NCBI GenBank assembly: GCA_034440615.1
Contig: JAOTOM010003678.1
Span: 112,371-176,370 of the forward strand
Direction of reading: 5' to 3'
DNA: 64,000 bases
From: Ashinkailepas kermadecensis
Lineage: Eukaryota; Arthropoda; Thecostraca; Neolepadidae
Shown: positions 1 through 11,540 of the stretch, piece by piece
Numbering within the stretch: the first letter of the stretch is position 1
How the letters are laid out: each line of letters begins with the position of its first letter
Made by a program: the position numbers and the translations under genes
The notes under the pieces: model-generated
Seen by the model: the letters and a program-made list of their open reading frames with translations, nothing else
Told to the model about the DNA's origin: nothing
Databases searched by the model: none

Positions 1-815
1 ACCTACTAGCCTTTCAACAGGGCGGGTCACAATTCCAGCGCATGCCACTGCTTCTTGTTTTCGACCTTCAAAAGCTGCCCGATCCTCTCGTATTGGGCCT
101 GCTCACATTCCGTAAAGAACTCCCTGCTTTGTATTATGATACAGGCTCAATCACATCAGTTTCTGTAGCGTTTCAAGGACATTGGCTCCGCAGTCCTTCC
201 ATGTTTCTACCTACCCCGATTCAAGGACTTCGTCCGGTCCTTGTGTGTATTCTCTTTAAGAGGGTGCTAGGAGACAGGTCCACTTCAGTATTTCAGATGG
301 TAGGTTTCTCACTGAATTATTATCTGACAAGTCTTTTTGCTTCATTTCTTGATTGCTTGATGTATGTATGTATTGTTCTATCATCAACTGGAACATTCAC
401 CTTACATATAATATCACGATCTTAACACGCTACCAGTCTGCTTCAAAGGTGTGAAAGCGAGTTGTGAAAACAAACATGGTTCTCAAAGTGATCACACGCA
501 CAATGCAAACACAAATCGGACGAAATGGCAAGCACATGGCACAGCTTAGTTCAGTAACCTATGCTAAATACGAACTGACTCAATAAAAAGCATAAATCAA
601 GATAAAGGCAGCGCACAAAATCAAGATAAACTGGCTGCATATCGTTCAGATGTTTAATGCACGTGATGACCATATATTTACATGCCCAGATGTCGCGTCT
701 CTGTATGTCTAATGGACGTGATGACCCTATATTTATAGCTATTTGGCCTGTTATGACGCAAATCTACGCCGCGATTTCAGGTAAAAAGACTGTGTGTTCG
801 GTGTTGGATCCTGCA
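1..815. other. No gene recognised
   Basis: Unique-looking sequence. The longest open frame (42-425, plus) has 127 codons and resembles no family I know; its length is within what chance gives in a 64-kb window. No transposon ends, repeats or RNA-gene signals were seen. Confidence 0.5.
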
Positions 816-969
816 GAATAGGTCCGAGTGCACCGTGCTGCCCCGAACACTCGGAATAGGTCCGAGTGCACCGTGCTGCCCCGAACACTCGGAATAGGTC
901 CGAGTGCACCGTGCTGCCCCGAACACTCGGAATAGGTCCGAGTGCACCGTGCTGCCCCGAACACTCGGA
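816..969. repeat. 38-bp minisatellite, 4 copies
   Basis: Units begin at 816, 854, 892 and 930 with GAATAGGTCCGAGTG and are essentially identical, so the array is young. The unit is not a multiple of three, so short open frames across it on either strand are by-products of the repeat. Confidence 0.95.
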
Positions 970-1897
970 ATCACCAAGACATCTTGAGTGCGGGTCGATC
1001 GAGCCGCCACGTGAAGGCAGGGACTACCTGCTTTGGCCGACAACTTGAAAATTGCATGGAGTGGCACGATAAGCTCCCATCTGCACTCCACGATAATGCA
1101 GACGCCGACGCTGTCTGGTACGCAAGCCTTTTGGGGGGCGAACCGATCCAAGCGCTGCTGCCACTGCCGACTCATAAATGTGAAGCTGTGCTAAATGGTC
1201 CACAATGGGACTGGTGCAGCCGTGTGCGCCGACACAGTGAAGCTCGCACATTTGGCAGCGAACGCGCCATCCAGTACTGTTGAGCGTTCGTGATCGTCGG
1301 AAACCGACGTATTGTTGCAATTATACGGAACCGGAGGTAAACTAACTTGTGTGGCAACACACATAAAAATGGCCAGTAGCCTTTGGGAATTGTTTTGAAG
1401 TCATCGGTGAACCCACGATCATATTCGAAATGCTTCGAGTCGGAAGCTGATTTGAAATGGGTAATTTCGGTGGCAAAATTCGACTCAGTTTCGCGGCATG
1501 GATTTCTGTGCCAGCAGCGGAAGACGCTCCCCTTCAATCGTGGCGTAAATTGCATCTGTCTGTCGAATCAGGGAGGGATTATTGACGCGTCGGAGTTATT
1601 ATAGGAACATGTCCCACTATGGCAGATTCTCTGGCATCAGCACCAATGACAATGTGCCGGCAAGCGCAAGATCGAATGCCGAGTCACCTCTTGACGGTTC
1701 GAACACCAGCTGCTTCAGGCCCACTAGGCTAACATCATCAATCAAACGAATGGCACAAGCCGAATTACGCCGAAGAGCGGGCACCCGCCGACCAGTCACC
1801 CTCCGAGAGATAACAGCCACTCGTGTCCACTAGCGTGCTGGCGGCCGATGGCAGGGCGGACAGCGAGGACGCAGTCCTCAGGCCACACCACGACAGT
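970..1897. other. No gene recognised
   Basis: Mixed unique sequence between two minisatellites. Frames of up to 132 codons run partly into the 38-bp array or overlap one another on both strands. None shows a recognisable domain. Confidence 0.5.
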
Positions 1898-2096
1898 GTG
1901 TCTCGATCTTGTCATGACTAAAATGTTGGCACGGCGAGGTGTCTCAAGTTTGTCAGAACTGGAATGTTGGCACGACGATGTGTTTCGATCTTGTCATGAC
2001 TAAAATGTTGGCACGGCGACGTGTCTCGATCTTGTCAGAACTGCAATGCTGGCACGGCGATGTGTCTCGATTTTGTCAGAACTGCAATGTTGGCTG
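1898..2096. repeat. 41-bp minisatellite, 5 copies
   Basis: Units begin with GTGT(C/T)TC at 1898, 1939, 1980, 2021 and 2062. Two variants alternate, one with TCATGACTAAAATG and one with TCAGAACTGCAATG in the middle, which suggests that at least one duplication copied a two-unit block. Confidence 0.92.
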
Positions 2097-4156
2097 GACC
2101 GGGCAGGACGCAGTCGTATAAGCGAGGAGTTGATGACACAGGCAACGTCGACACCGAGCCAGCCTCAGCCGCTCCTGAGCCGACCATGGGTGCCGAAAGT
2201 GAGCTCAAACTCGGCATGAGACACAGTATCATTAAGCCACAACATCGTTACAGTATCGTTAGGTCTCCGTAAAACTGTAACGAAGTTTCTATAGATGTAC
2301 TGTTCTGGCCGTAAATTAAGGCATATTCCCATAATACCGTTTTGTACATGTACTGCCGCAGTAAGTTTCCACTGCCGGTACGCCGGCGTCTCGGTCGGCT
2401 GTCGCGATGCAGCGACCGGACGTCGGTGTTTGTTACATGGCCGGCTGAATAACGGTCGGCCGCATTCCGAGCATCCCCCTTCCCCCGCGGGGCGGATGAA
2501 CTCACCTGACTAGCTCTGACGTGGTGGAGAGGTCGCTGCGTTGAATCGGAAGGAAGACGTCATTTAAATACCAATAGGAATCGGGGCCTAAAATACGTCA
2601 TTATTAAGTTAGCCAATCAAAAAGTGACGAATCGTCTTGAGGAAATGGACAGCTGTGTACGGAGGGCTACTGGCTTGTTCAAGTCCACCCGAGTCAGTCG
2701 CCAGGAGACAGTCGAACGACGCTGGTCTGCTGGTGGCTGCTGCGTGTGTCTGTTGAGTGACTGCCGAGTGACGCGTGAATTTCGGGACTTAGGATATTTT
2801 CGGTTAGCGGCCTGTCTCCGAGAACTCTTGTATGAAAGCTGAATTCGTACGCTTACGCGAGCTGCCGTGTGGACTAATATTACTGAATGGTCGTATGCTT
2901 TCTTTACACGCCTTGACTAATATTACTTGCACAATATACCGTGCAGTAGACGATCTGTGTTGGACAGCCGGGGTGAAGCGAGCGCGAGACCTACTAGACT
3001 ATCACATCGCCTGGAGTCAAAAGACTATCTTACAAAACCAATAATGTCATATTTCACGAGCATTCCATTGCCATTGTGTACCCAAACCCACTGTGTCTAT
3101 AGCAGGCCACTAGTCTTTTAAGGCCATCGAAGTAAGTCATTAAGCGTACTTTACTTCAAAAGGTTTTTCGCCTTCCAAGTCATCCTAGGGTGTCAACGGA
3201 ACCTGGAAATTAACTCGGTGTCCATTTTTAACTCATAAATGCCAGAAAATAGGATTATTTTCGGGCACTATTTTATAATTTTCGGAACAACGTCAACACT
3301 TTTACCTCATCTGAGGCTTGGCCTATTGGCTTAAATATATGAAATCTCACAGCAATCACAGGCCATGCTACTACGGGATACGATGGTGAAGACTTCCAGT
3401 CCGGGTATATTACCCTTGTTACACGGGATGAGGTTATGCGCAAACATTCTACATTGTTGCGGAGGGTGACAACGGACCTGGGAAGTCAACCAGGAGCCCA
3501 ATATCCAAAGATCGCCGTCAATTGTCAAATTTGATCACACGGAATACGCTGGTCTTCGCTTCATGTTGCTAGCATTCTCCGCTTGGGAATACTTAGGAAA
3601 GTTGCAACAACAACACGCCATCCCTGCCTTGGAGGTGGCAAGATTTCGCACACGGGCGAAGTTACTGAATGAAGGAGTATTTGAATGGTATTGATTGAAG
3701 TGTCTGTAGGTGGAATGCTGATTTTAGTGCCTTAGTAGCTTACTAATTTAATATACTCTTCCTATTTATAACGCTATTTAGTTGAAGGACCACGCTACTT
3801 GCAAATCTACTCTAGTAAATATCTGCTTATTGTCTGATATTCTTCGTGAAACATTGCTGTCATTTCGCAATATTTGATACTCATCATAAGATTATATTTC
3901 TTGACCAAATTTCATTAGTTATCTAAGTACGTTGAGCGTTTTCACGAAAACTCAGTGATTATTTCATGCTGCTGCGGGTTAGGTTATGCTAAGAATAGCT
4001 TTTTCAGAATATCCCGAAACCTCCTCAAGACAGAAGAATTGCAGATCAATAGCAATGTTTCAGCCGAAAACTTAATGCACTGTCAATATCATGTAATTTA
4101 ATTGATGTAGTGTTAAGTTCGAGCTGCTGTAGCGTGTTCAGTCTTGCCTGACCGGT
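2097..4156. other. No gene recognised; mostly unique
   Basis: Two kilobases without a credible gene. 2431-3034 begins TGTTACA and ends CTTACA, as some BEL/Pao LTRs do, but there is no matching target duplication and no internal element. The part from 3050 to 4150 is more AT-rich and featureless. Confidence 0.45.
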
Positions 4157-4190
4157 GCAGCGTCCCGATGCTGACCAACTGAGCGATCCC
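4157..4190 (-). repeat. tRNA-like SINE head fragment
   Basis: On the minus strand this reads GCTCAGTTGGTCAGCATCGG, a good A-box-type tRNA 5' half. No B box or acceptor stem follows, so it is not a tRNA gene. It is probably a truncated head of the tRNA-derived SINE seen complete at 4988-5379 and 8400-8638. Confidence 0.4.
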
Positions 4191-4630
4191 AGCGATTGGA
4201 TGCACCCTCACCCTTCGCTCCCGTCACGCTACAGCCAACCTCACTCCTCGCGCAGCCAAAGCCATGACCGTATCCAGTCACGGCAGACACCGGCCGCCGT
4301 GGACAATCTTCCAACAAATCTCCTTTTCGGGAATTGACCGCCCCTCAGCCGCCGTGATGCTGATGATGCGCGCCAGCCGCCTTTGAAACTCCGTAGTGAT
4401 ATTTTACCTCACACCCCGGGAAATCATTTTCGTGACGATCATTACGCTGGCTTCCAGCGGCACTCACCCGCCCTCCCGGCGGTGCAACGGTCATCGCGGC
4501 GCCGACGGCACCATTTCCGGTGCCATGCAGTCCTTGGGGCCGAGAGTCGATCTTAATCCCTGAGAACGTGCACTGTCTACCTTGCACGTCGTGCCCGTGT
4601 TGCTTGTGAAGTGTCGTGCGGTGCTTCGTT
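4191..4630. other. No gene recognised
   Basis: Unique GC-rich sequence leading into a GT-rich tract. Open frames on both strands run into the following microsatellite. Confidence 0.5.
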
Positions 4631-4730
4631 GTGTGGTGCGGTGCGGTGTGGTGTGGTGTGGTGTGGTGTGGTGTGGTGTGGTGTTGCGGGGCGTAGTGTG
4701 GTGTGGTGTGGTGTGGTGTGGTGTGGTTCG
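4631..4730. repeat. (GGTGT)n microsatellite
   Basis: Pentanucleotide tract with a short interruption near 4683-4695. It gives long frames of Trp/Cys/Gly/Val on plus and His/Thr/Pro on minus, which are artefacts of the repeat. Confidence 0.95.
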
Positions 4731-4846
4731 GTACAGAGTGGTCCGGTGTATTCAGGTTTATTTGTGTTGTTCTGTATTGCTTTGCTTTACTCTCATTTGT
4801 TGTGTTGTGCTGTGCATGTTTTGTTGCGCTTATTGTCTTATTGTGC

Positions 4847-4987
4847 TTTGCTGCTTGGTGTCCTATCTTGTCGTGTATTGTGTTGTGTAGCGTCATTTCG
4901 TGTGCTGCTTGGTGTCCTGTCTTGTCGTGCATTGTGTTGTGTAGCGTCATTTCGTGTGCTGCTTGGTGTCCTATCCTGTCATGTATT
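4847..4987. repeat. 54-bp minisatellite, left part
   Basis: Units starting CTGCTTGGTGTCC lie at 4851, 4905 and 4959. The third breaks off after TGTATT at 4987 and the array resumes at 5380 with TGTATTGTGTTG, so the intervening 392 bp is an insertion into a pre-existing array. Confidence 0.92.
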
Positions 4988-5379
4988 TTTTAAAGATATT
5001 TAATCCGAGTTCTTGCTGGGGTGGCTTTATGAACCAGGGTTATATTGCTAACCAGAGCTGGTTGCGTGAACACTGGCCCCACCATTCGATTATGAATTCC
5101 AGTTCAACGGCAGCATTTTGACCGGAAGTTTAATATGCCGTCAATGCACCGACACGGCCGCCAGGTAGCTCGTCCTCGGCCTTATCGGGCCAGCTGCCAA
5201 CGGATCCTCCCAGCCGGGGGCTAAATGCGAGCGCGTGAAGCGACTCGAACCTTTATAGGCGCTAAATGACCAAACCTGGTCGATGCGCCCTAAAACTCAA
5301 ATAACCAACCAACCACTGTGTTGCCAGGACAGGGGAGACCAGTACAGGCCAGCGCTGTAACCAACTGAGCTACCGGGGC
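4988..5379 (-). mobile_element. tRNA-derived SINE (family A), minus strand
   Basis: On the minus strand the element opens at 5379 with a tRNA-like head: A box TAGCTCAGTTGGTTACAGCG, and, after an interruption, B box GGTTCGAGTC at about 5252-5243. It ends in a T-run on plus (A-tail on minus) at 4986-4992. It lies between 6-bp duplications TGTATT at 4982-4987 and 5380-5385, inside a minisatellite whose phase is restored if the element is removed. A second copy (8400-8638) shares the head, the CCCGATAA(A/G)(G/T)(C)CGAGG region and parts of the 3' body. It is a Pol III-type non-autonomous retroelement. The head is interrupted between A and B boxes by a foreign tail at 5253-5314, so this copy probably cannot be transcribed normally. 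Confidence 0.8.
5253..5314 (+). mobile_element. 5'-truncated SINE tail (family B) nested in SINE A
   Basis: About 62 bp, plus oriented, absent from the second SINE A copy at the same point. It ends in an AATAACCAACCAACCA tail and matches the 3' end of the tRNA-Val SINE at 21320-21482 (CTAAATGACC, GGTCGA, TAAAA, AATAACC in the same order). It is therefore a 5'-truncated insertion of a different SINE into the head of the first. Possible short duplication AACC on both sides. Confidence 0.6.
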
Positions 5380-5565
5380 TGTATTGTGTTGTGTAGCGTC
5401 ATTTCGTGTGCTGCTTGGTGTCCTATTGTGTCATGTATTGTGTTGTGTAGCGTTGTGTCATTTTGTTTGCTCCTTGGTGTCTTATCGTGTGCTCCTTGGT
5501 GTCTTATCGTGTCGTGTATTGTGTTGGGTAGTGTTGTGTCATATGGTGTGCTGCTTTCCGCATGA
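5380..5565. repeat. 54-bp minisatellite, right part
   Basis: Continuation of the array at 4847-4987 after the SINE. Copies are less regular here, with an internal duplication of a GCTCCTTGGTGTCTTATCGTG segment at about 5470-5510. Confidence 0.88.
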
Positions 5566-7063
5566 TGTGTTGCATGGTGTCGGTCAGGCTGGTGTAGGGC
5601 TGGTTCACATTTGCTCTCATGCCCGACACTTGACGGTTTGAGTCAACATGGCGACATGGCGACATGGTCTACGTGGCGACAACCTATGGCAGGAAGTTTT
5701 GACTTGAAATTACGAAAGATTGTTCAATTGAATGGGAAAGTTACCAGCGTGATTGGCTTGCGGGCAGTGCAGAGCAGGGCGCCCAACTAAGAAAAATTCA
5801 CAATCATAGTTTACCAAACATTTTCAGATGGCATTATTCAAGGGATCGCGCATAGACCTTGACAATTTCATTTTTTCTCGAAAAACTTTGTAATAATAAA
5901 CTTCTTACCGAATTTAGTTACATAATTCAATTCCTATATATTTTCGAAACCCCTGCGATGAGAGAAGACGTTTGCAACTTAAATACATCGCAGTGAAAAG
6001 AAACTAAGCACATGCTTACGAATAAATCATGTCTCAGCATTTGGCATTTCAAAGCACGTTCTGATGTCATTGATCTGATGATCAAATCCCCTCACTACGA
6101 TATATATTGGCAGAATGCATCGTTGCAAGGGGACTTAGTCCGAAACACTGGGGATTCTGTGTTATGCCATGCTTCATGAAGAAACGTGGTACTATGTGCT
6201 ATCATTCGGAGTTGTGATCGCTTATTCATCAGTGATTCACACAGCGCCCGCCCTCCTCCATCTTCGCGAGTGACGATTTTTTTAAGTTGCCAACTTTTCG
6301 TCCATGGTTGTCGGTTGTCTACGTCCTGTAGATTAGCTTCGTCTTTGTTGACGGTGCTTGTGAAGTATTGGATGGGTTTGACCCCCCCCCTCCCCTCTCC
6401 ACCACATCGTTTGTGACCTTTCGGTGTGTGATGACTTGTTTGAGATCTCGGTATTTCTCATTACCATCCCATTGGTCAGCTGTTAGAGCGGACCACGCAA
6501 ACCGGCAGACCTGCAGGCCATCGAATAAGAATCCCGACTACTCACCGACCAGGTCCAGAAGGCTCGTTGCCTCATATACAGTCCGTTTTTTTCTCTCGCA
6601 TAATCGTTGGATACAGTTAGACCTCTCATAAGTTGGAGAACGGCGGATGACATGAATGAATACAAATATGAATATGAATATGAATATGACGGCAGATGAA
6701 TCATTGATCACCGACCCTGAATTACGCTGTTTGCGATGCAATTTTGAAAAGTACTTGGTCCAGTCGCGTACCGAAATATACTAGTTCGTACTATCTAGAC
6801 TGCTACTATTTCTGGCAGTAATTTGGTTGCATCTAAATTTGGTAGCAGAGTAAATAATGCAGCATTGGCGCCCATGGGACAATAGAGAAAACCGTTCATG
6901 TCGAGTGCTTTTGCAGAATATCGACAGCGTCATTATACTTAAGGACGTTTTACGGAATCTGTTCAACCTAAGCATTTTACTGAATTTTGCAACTTTTACC
7001 GAATCTGTTCTTTTCGGGCTCCGATCCACCTGCAATGGTGGATATAAACCTGATAGGCTTTAC
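5566..7063. other. No gene recognised
   Basis: Unique sequence. GCGACATG is repeated three times at about 5650-5675, a C-rich run lies at 6379-6400, and a short hexamer microsatellite lies at 6651-6690. No coding or RNA signal was found. Confidence 0.5.
6651..6690. repeat. (GAATAT)n microsatellite
   Basis: Short run of GAATAT hexamers with degenerate flanking copies. Confidence 0.9.
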
Positions 7064-7071
7064 ATAAAAAT

Positions 7072-7257
7072 CAGAGGCGCAACGAAGGGAGCCCGCCCCT
7101 TAGGAACCAAAATACGCTAGATGAAACGATATATTTTGAGATTTTCACCACGCAAAACCTAAAACTTTCGGTCCGCTTTGCGCGGCAAAAAATGTACCTT
7201 TTCATTCCATTTTTTTTGGTCGCCCCTCTTAAAAAAAAAATCCTGACTGCACCGATG
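7072..7257. mobile_element. hAT-like MITE with 8-bp target duplication
   Basis: The left end CAGAGGCGCAACGAAGG and the right end, read inward, CATCGGTGCAGTCAGG form imperfect terminal inverted repeats of the CAG(A/T)GGCG type usual in hAT elements. The 186-bp element lies between ATAAAAAT (7064-7071) and ATAAGAAT (7258-7265), an 8-bp duplication with one mismatch, the length hAT elements make. It contains no open frame, so it is non-autonomous and would have depended on a hAT transposase elsewhere. A C-rich/A-run segment near the right end (7221-7240) matches the style of such MITEs. Confidence 0.65.
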
Positions 7258-7265
7258 ATAAGAAT

Positions 7266-8399
7266 CGACTTCAAAGTGGCTCTTCCCCGCCCCTCTCCCA
7301 TAACTTTGAGACAGTTCCCGTGCCACTGTACTGTACTCAGAGCAAACAAATATCTAAGCTACCAACTATCGATGGGTTATTACGAGGAGAAATTCGAGTA
7401 GTAGTTTTCCAATCGGAGAATGGCGCGCCTCCCTCTCATAGGAACAAGGCGTCCCCTTGTAGAAGCCCAACTACGTCCCCTGAAATTTTGCGGCCAAAGG
7501 CACCCCTCCGGTAAGTTCGAATGCACTTTACCACAGCGAATCCAGGGGGCATTGGACCATATGCTTCCCCACACTTACCCACCCACGGCCTGATTTTAGG
7601 AAGTCAGAACTTCTCGGCCCCTTCTCAGATTCTAGACAAATTTTGTTAGTAAAATATCGTTTTTATAATGATGCCTCAGGCATACATTGCTGAAATCCGA
7701 GGAGCAAAATACTTGTATTTTTCATTCCGACCTTCCACCCCCTCCACCAACAGGGCAGCTGGATCCGTAAATGCGTCTCGCCACCGAATGCTCCAACAGG
7801 TATCACCCTTCCGAGAGCAATGCGCCCCTTGAGGGCGGGTCCAAGTGCACCAACTTAAAAATAAGTGGCTCCTACACAGTGAGATGGTATGTACCCACAC
7901 GATAGATGCCCCCATCCGAATGAAATGTCCGAATACAGCAGTACTTTACCCAGTTTAAATGTAGCACTGAAATGCTTTGTGGACCAGGAGCTACGCACAT
8001 CATACCGACGAAGGAGGGGAGGGGGGGGGGGGGGGTGCTGTGGTTTCACGGGTTTTGTGAAATGTTCATTGGTCGACAGTTAGCTCCGCAACATCTGGAT
8101 GGCAATTTCTGATGGACACCACACATATTATTATCCAAATTCGAGTTGAACATCAAGATCGCGCGCAGGAGGCGTGGACACCAGTGCGATTGTTTCCGCG
8201 TTCGAACGTAATTGCACCGCTACTCCCAAACTATGAAAGATGAAGCAAAGAGAAGTGGATTTGGAGAGATGCACTGCAACATTCGGTGTCCCAAGACTCT
8301 GTGGAAGTTCGTGTTATGGCATTTGACCGGACATTGGCACCCACTTTCAGGCGAACAGTTTTTACACCGGATCGATTTGTATAATTTGTGCGTGTCTGG
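7266..8399. other. No gene recognised
   Basis: 7266-7570 is C-rich and may be older transposon debris. A G-run lies near 8014-8035. Open frames are short and unlike known proteins. Confidence 0.45.
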
Positions 8400-8638
8400 G
8401 ATAAAACGGAACGGTGAATCCGACTTCGGCATCGAGCAATTTCAATTCAGCGTGGGGAATTTGAATCGTGATTTTAACGTATGGCTGATGCAACCGCCTC
8501 GACTTTATCGGGCCGGTTGCCGGCTGACCATCTCACCCGGAGGCCAAATGAGAGCTCGCATAGTGACTTGAACCCTGTCTTATTGGATAAGGGAGTCCAG
8601 CGCAGACCGACGCTCTGACCAACTGAGCCGATGGGGGT
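8400..8638 (-). mobile_element. tRNA-derived SINE (family A), second copy
   Basis: Minus-strand head at 8638-8560: A box CGGCTCAGTTGGTCAGAGCG, then B box GGTTCAAGTC at about 8577-8568, followed by the body shared with 4988-5379, including GGCCCGATAAAG(T)CGAGG. Here the head is uninterrupted. The 3' part drifts away from the first copy and the end is uncertain, with no clear A-tail. It is older than the first copy. Confidence 0.7.
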
Positions 8639-9840
8639 GTACTCCTGGTGCTAGTTTGCATTTAGTTGATGCTGCGGTCTTCGTTCGAATCGGTGAGGTA
8701 CTCATGATTTCCGGCGATAAAAAGAGCTATTTATCTTGCCAAATCTGAAATAAATGGACATTGTATTAGCACGCGCAATCGTGGCCAATCGTGGCACAAG
8801 AGGAAGAACATTTCCCACCGATCAACGTTCGTAATGACTTGCAAATATCTGGCACTGTGGCCATACGGGTCTTCGCGTATGCACACAGACGAGAACCGAG
8901 CTCATCTTTCGACGTCTGGCGGGCTGTAATCCCAATACCGTACAGCGCGCATAGCCTCAAGGTGCACCTGGCGGGACGTATCTCCGCGATCGCTTATTGC
9001 GCCCCGAGGAGACGAGACATCTGAGCTGGAAACGGCAGCAATTCAGAGCTGCGTCGAGCAGCTCGTCTACCTAAAGCCATTCCGGGCAGTAGCATTTCAA
9101 GCGTGTGCGGATTCATTACCGTCGAGTCCCCTTCAAACAGCAGAATCAGTCTGCGATATTGACAGCACGTGCTCACGATCTGAACATTTCGAGTGATGTT
9201 TGTCAGGCACAACAAGCTGTATAAATCACCAGCAATCGGCACACTAATACTTTTGTTTTGAAGTATGGTTTGATATCCAACAGCATATTGCTGTTCAAAT
9301 ATCGGAAGCGTAGTCCAATCTGGCTGCAGTTTGATGCCGGCAGCTTTCGATGGATCTGTGCTCTGTATTCACGTCAGACATAGCCAGAGTACCGTGCTCG
9401 CCACCGCTACAGCGAGCTGCCAGGTACAGGGGCGCAGTCAGGGTGGTCCCACGGTGGGGCGAGCCAACTTGGAGGAGGGGACACGCCTGAACGGCCAGGA
9501 GCTCTCCATGAGAAAATGCACTCATGGAAAGGGGAAATTGTCCCATGTTTGTCCCCACGGTCGCCGGACTATCGATCCGTCGGCTGATCGTCTCGGATAT
9601 GGACCTTCTTTTTCATCGTCGCCCGCGCGTCCAAGAGTTTGAAGACAATCATGTTCGACGTTCTTTCGCAATGCATTATGCTAAGAGCCTAGGTTGCTGG
9701 AACAAATGATGGACTTAATTGGACACGTTGAAGGTTCTCTGTTCAGCTTGAGGTGGTGCAATATGACAGCTTGTGTGGAGCTTGAGCTGCAGTTGAGAAC
9801 CTTCCTGCACCACTTGCACCGTGTGCAACTGGATCCGAGA
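8639..9840. other. No gene recognised
   Basis: Unique sequence. Frames of up to 103 codons on both strands overlap each other and match nothing I recognise. Confidence 0.45.
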
Positions 9841-11128
9841 CATCAGTGGTGGTCGGTTAGGAACGCATCAGTGCCGGCGTAGTGTCAGCTGAGCTCAGTG
9901 TCACATCAGTGGTGGTCGGTCAGGAACGCATCAGTGCCGGCGTAGTGTCAGCTGAGCTCAGTGTCACATCAGTGGTGGTCGGTCAGGAACGCATCAGTGC
10001 CGGCGTAGTGTCAGCTGAGCTCAGTGTCACATCAGTGGTGGTCGGTCAGGAACGCATCAGTGCCGGCGTAGTGTCGCTGAGCTCAGTGTCACATCGTGGT
10101 GGTCGGTCGGAACGCATCGTGCCGGGTGGTGTCGCTGAGCTCGTGTCATCGTGGTGGTCGGTCGGAACGCATCGTGCCGGCGTGGTGTAGCTGAGCTCAG
10201 TGTCACATCGTGGTGGTCGGTCGGACGCATGTGCCGGCGTAGTGTCGCTGAGCTCGTGTCATCAGTGGTGGTCGGTCGGAACGCATCGTGCCGGCGTGGT
10301 GTGCTGGTGTGTCACATGTGGTGGTCGGTCAGGAACGCATCGTGCCGGCGTGTGTCGCTGAGCTCGTGTCACATCGTGGTGGTCGGTCGGAACGCAGTGC
10401 CGGCGTGTGTGCTGAGCTCGTGTCACATGTGGTGGTCGGTCGGACCGCATGTGCCGGCGTGGTGTAGCTGAGCTAGTGTCACATGTGGTGGTCGGTGGAA
10501 CGATGTGCCGGCGTGTGTGCTGAGTGTGTCATCGTGGTGGTCGGTCGGAACGCATCGTGCCGGCGTGTGTGCTGAGTCGTGCAATCGTGGTGGTGGTCGG
10601 AACGATCAGTGCCGGCGTAGTGTCAGCTGAGCTCGTGTATCGTGGTGGTGGTCGGAACGCATCGTGCCGGCATGGTTGCTGGTGTGTCATGTGGTGGTCG
10701 GTGGAACGCATCAGTGCCGGCGTGGTGTCAGCTGAGCTCAGTGTCACATCAGTGGTGGTCGGTCAGGAACGCATCAGTGCCGGCGTAGTGTCAGCTGAGC
10801 TCAGTGTCACATCAGTGGTGGTCGGTCAGGAACGCATCAGTGCCGGCGTAGTGTCAGCTGAGCTCAGTGTCACATCAGTGGTGGTCGGTCAGGAACGCAT
10901 CAGTGCCGGCGTAGTGTCAGCTGAGCTCAGTGTCACATCAGTGGTGGTCGGTTAGGAACGCATCAGTGCCGGCGTAGTGTCAGCTGAGCTCAGTGTCACA
11001 TCAGTGGTGGTCGGTCAGGAACGCATCAGTGCCGGCGTAGTGTCAGCTGAGCTCAGTGTCACATCAGTGGTGGTCGGTCAGGAACGCATCAGTGCCGGCG
11101 TAGTGTCAGCTGAGCTCAGTGTCACATC
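9841..11128. repeat. 63-bp minisatellite, about 20 copies
   Basis: Copies at both edges (9841-10060 and 10715-11128) are nearly identical and keep an exact 63-bp period, so they read as a 21-residue peptide repeat (SAELSV..VVVGQERISAGV). Between about 10060 and 10715 nearly every unit has lost small pieces (CAGTG to CGTG, AGCTCAGTG to AGCTCGTG, whole TCA or CA), so the frame and spacing collapse. I treat the peptide repeat as a by-product of a period divisible by three, because it has no flanking gene. Confidence 0.95.
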
Positions 11129-11540
11129 AGTGTTAGCGTGGTGTCGGCTAAGGTCAGGAACACATCAGTGGCAGGGTGGCGTCAGCAGAGGTCAGTGTCA
11201 CATCAGTGTTAGCGTGTTGTCGGCTAAGTTCAGGGACACATCAGTGGCAGAGTGGCGTCAGCTGAGGTCAGTGTCACATCAGTGTTAGCGTGGTGTCGGC
11301 TAAGTTCAGGGACACATCAGTGGCAGAGTGGCGTCAGCTGAGGTCAGTGCCACATCAGTGTTAGCGTGGTGTCGGATAAGTTCAGGGACACATCAGTGGC
11401 AGAGTGGCGTCAGCTGAGGTCAGTGCCACATCAGTGTTAGCGTGGTGTTGGCTAAGTTCAGGGACGCATCAGTGGCAGGATGGCGTCAGCTGAGGTCAGT
11501 GACACATCAGTGCCAGCGTGGTGTCAGCTGAGGTCTGGAT
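11129..11540. repeat. 38/76-bp minisatellite adjoining the 63-bp array
   Basis: Units alternate between GTCAGCTGAGGTCAGTG-type and GTCGGCTAAGTTCAGG-type halves of about 38 bp, giving a 76-bp higher-order period. The first half shares its opening with the 63-bp unit of the preceding array, so the two arrays grew from a common core. Confidence 0.9.

Noticed and set aside
2431..3034. Possible solo LTR beginning TGTTACA and ending CTTACA
   Set aside because: Flanking 5-mers (GTGTT and AAACC) do not match, and no primer-binding site, polypurine tract or second copy is present.
4345..4950. His/Thr-rich 201-codon minus frame
   Set aside because: Produced by the GGTGT microsatellite and the 54-bp array.
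9841..11290. 21-residue repeat protein in the 63-bp array
   Set aside because: Period divisible by three explains the open frame. There is no flanking coding sequence and the frame collapses in the centre.
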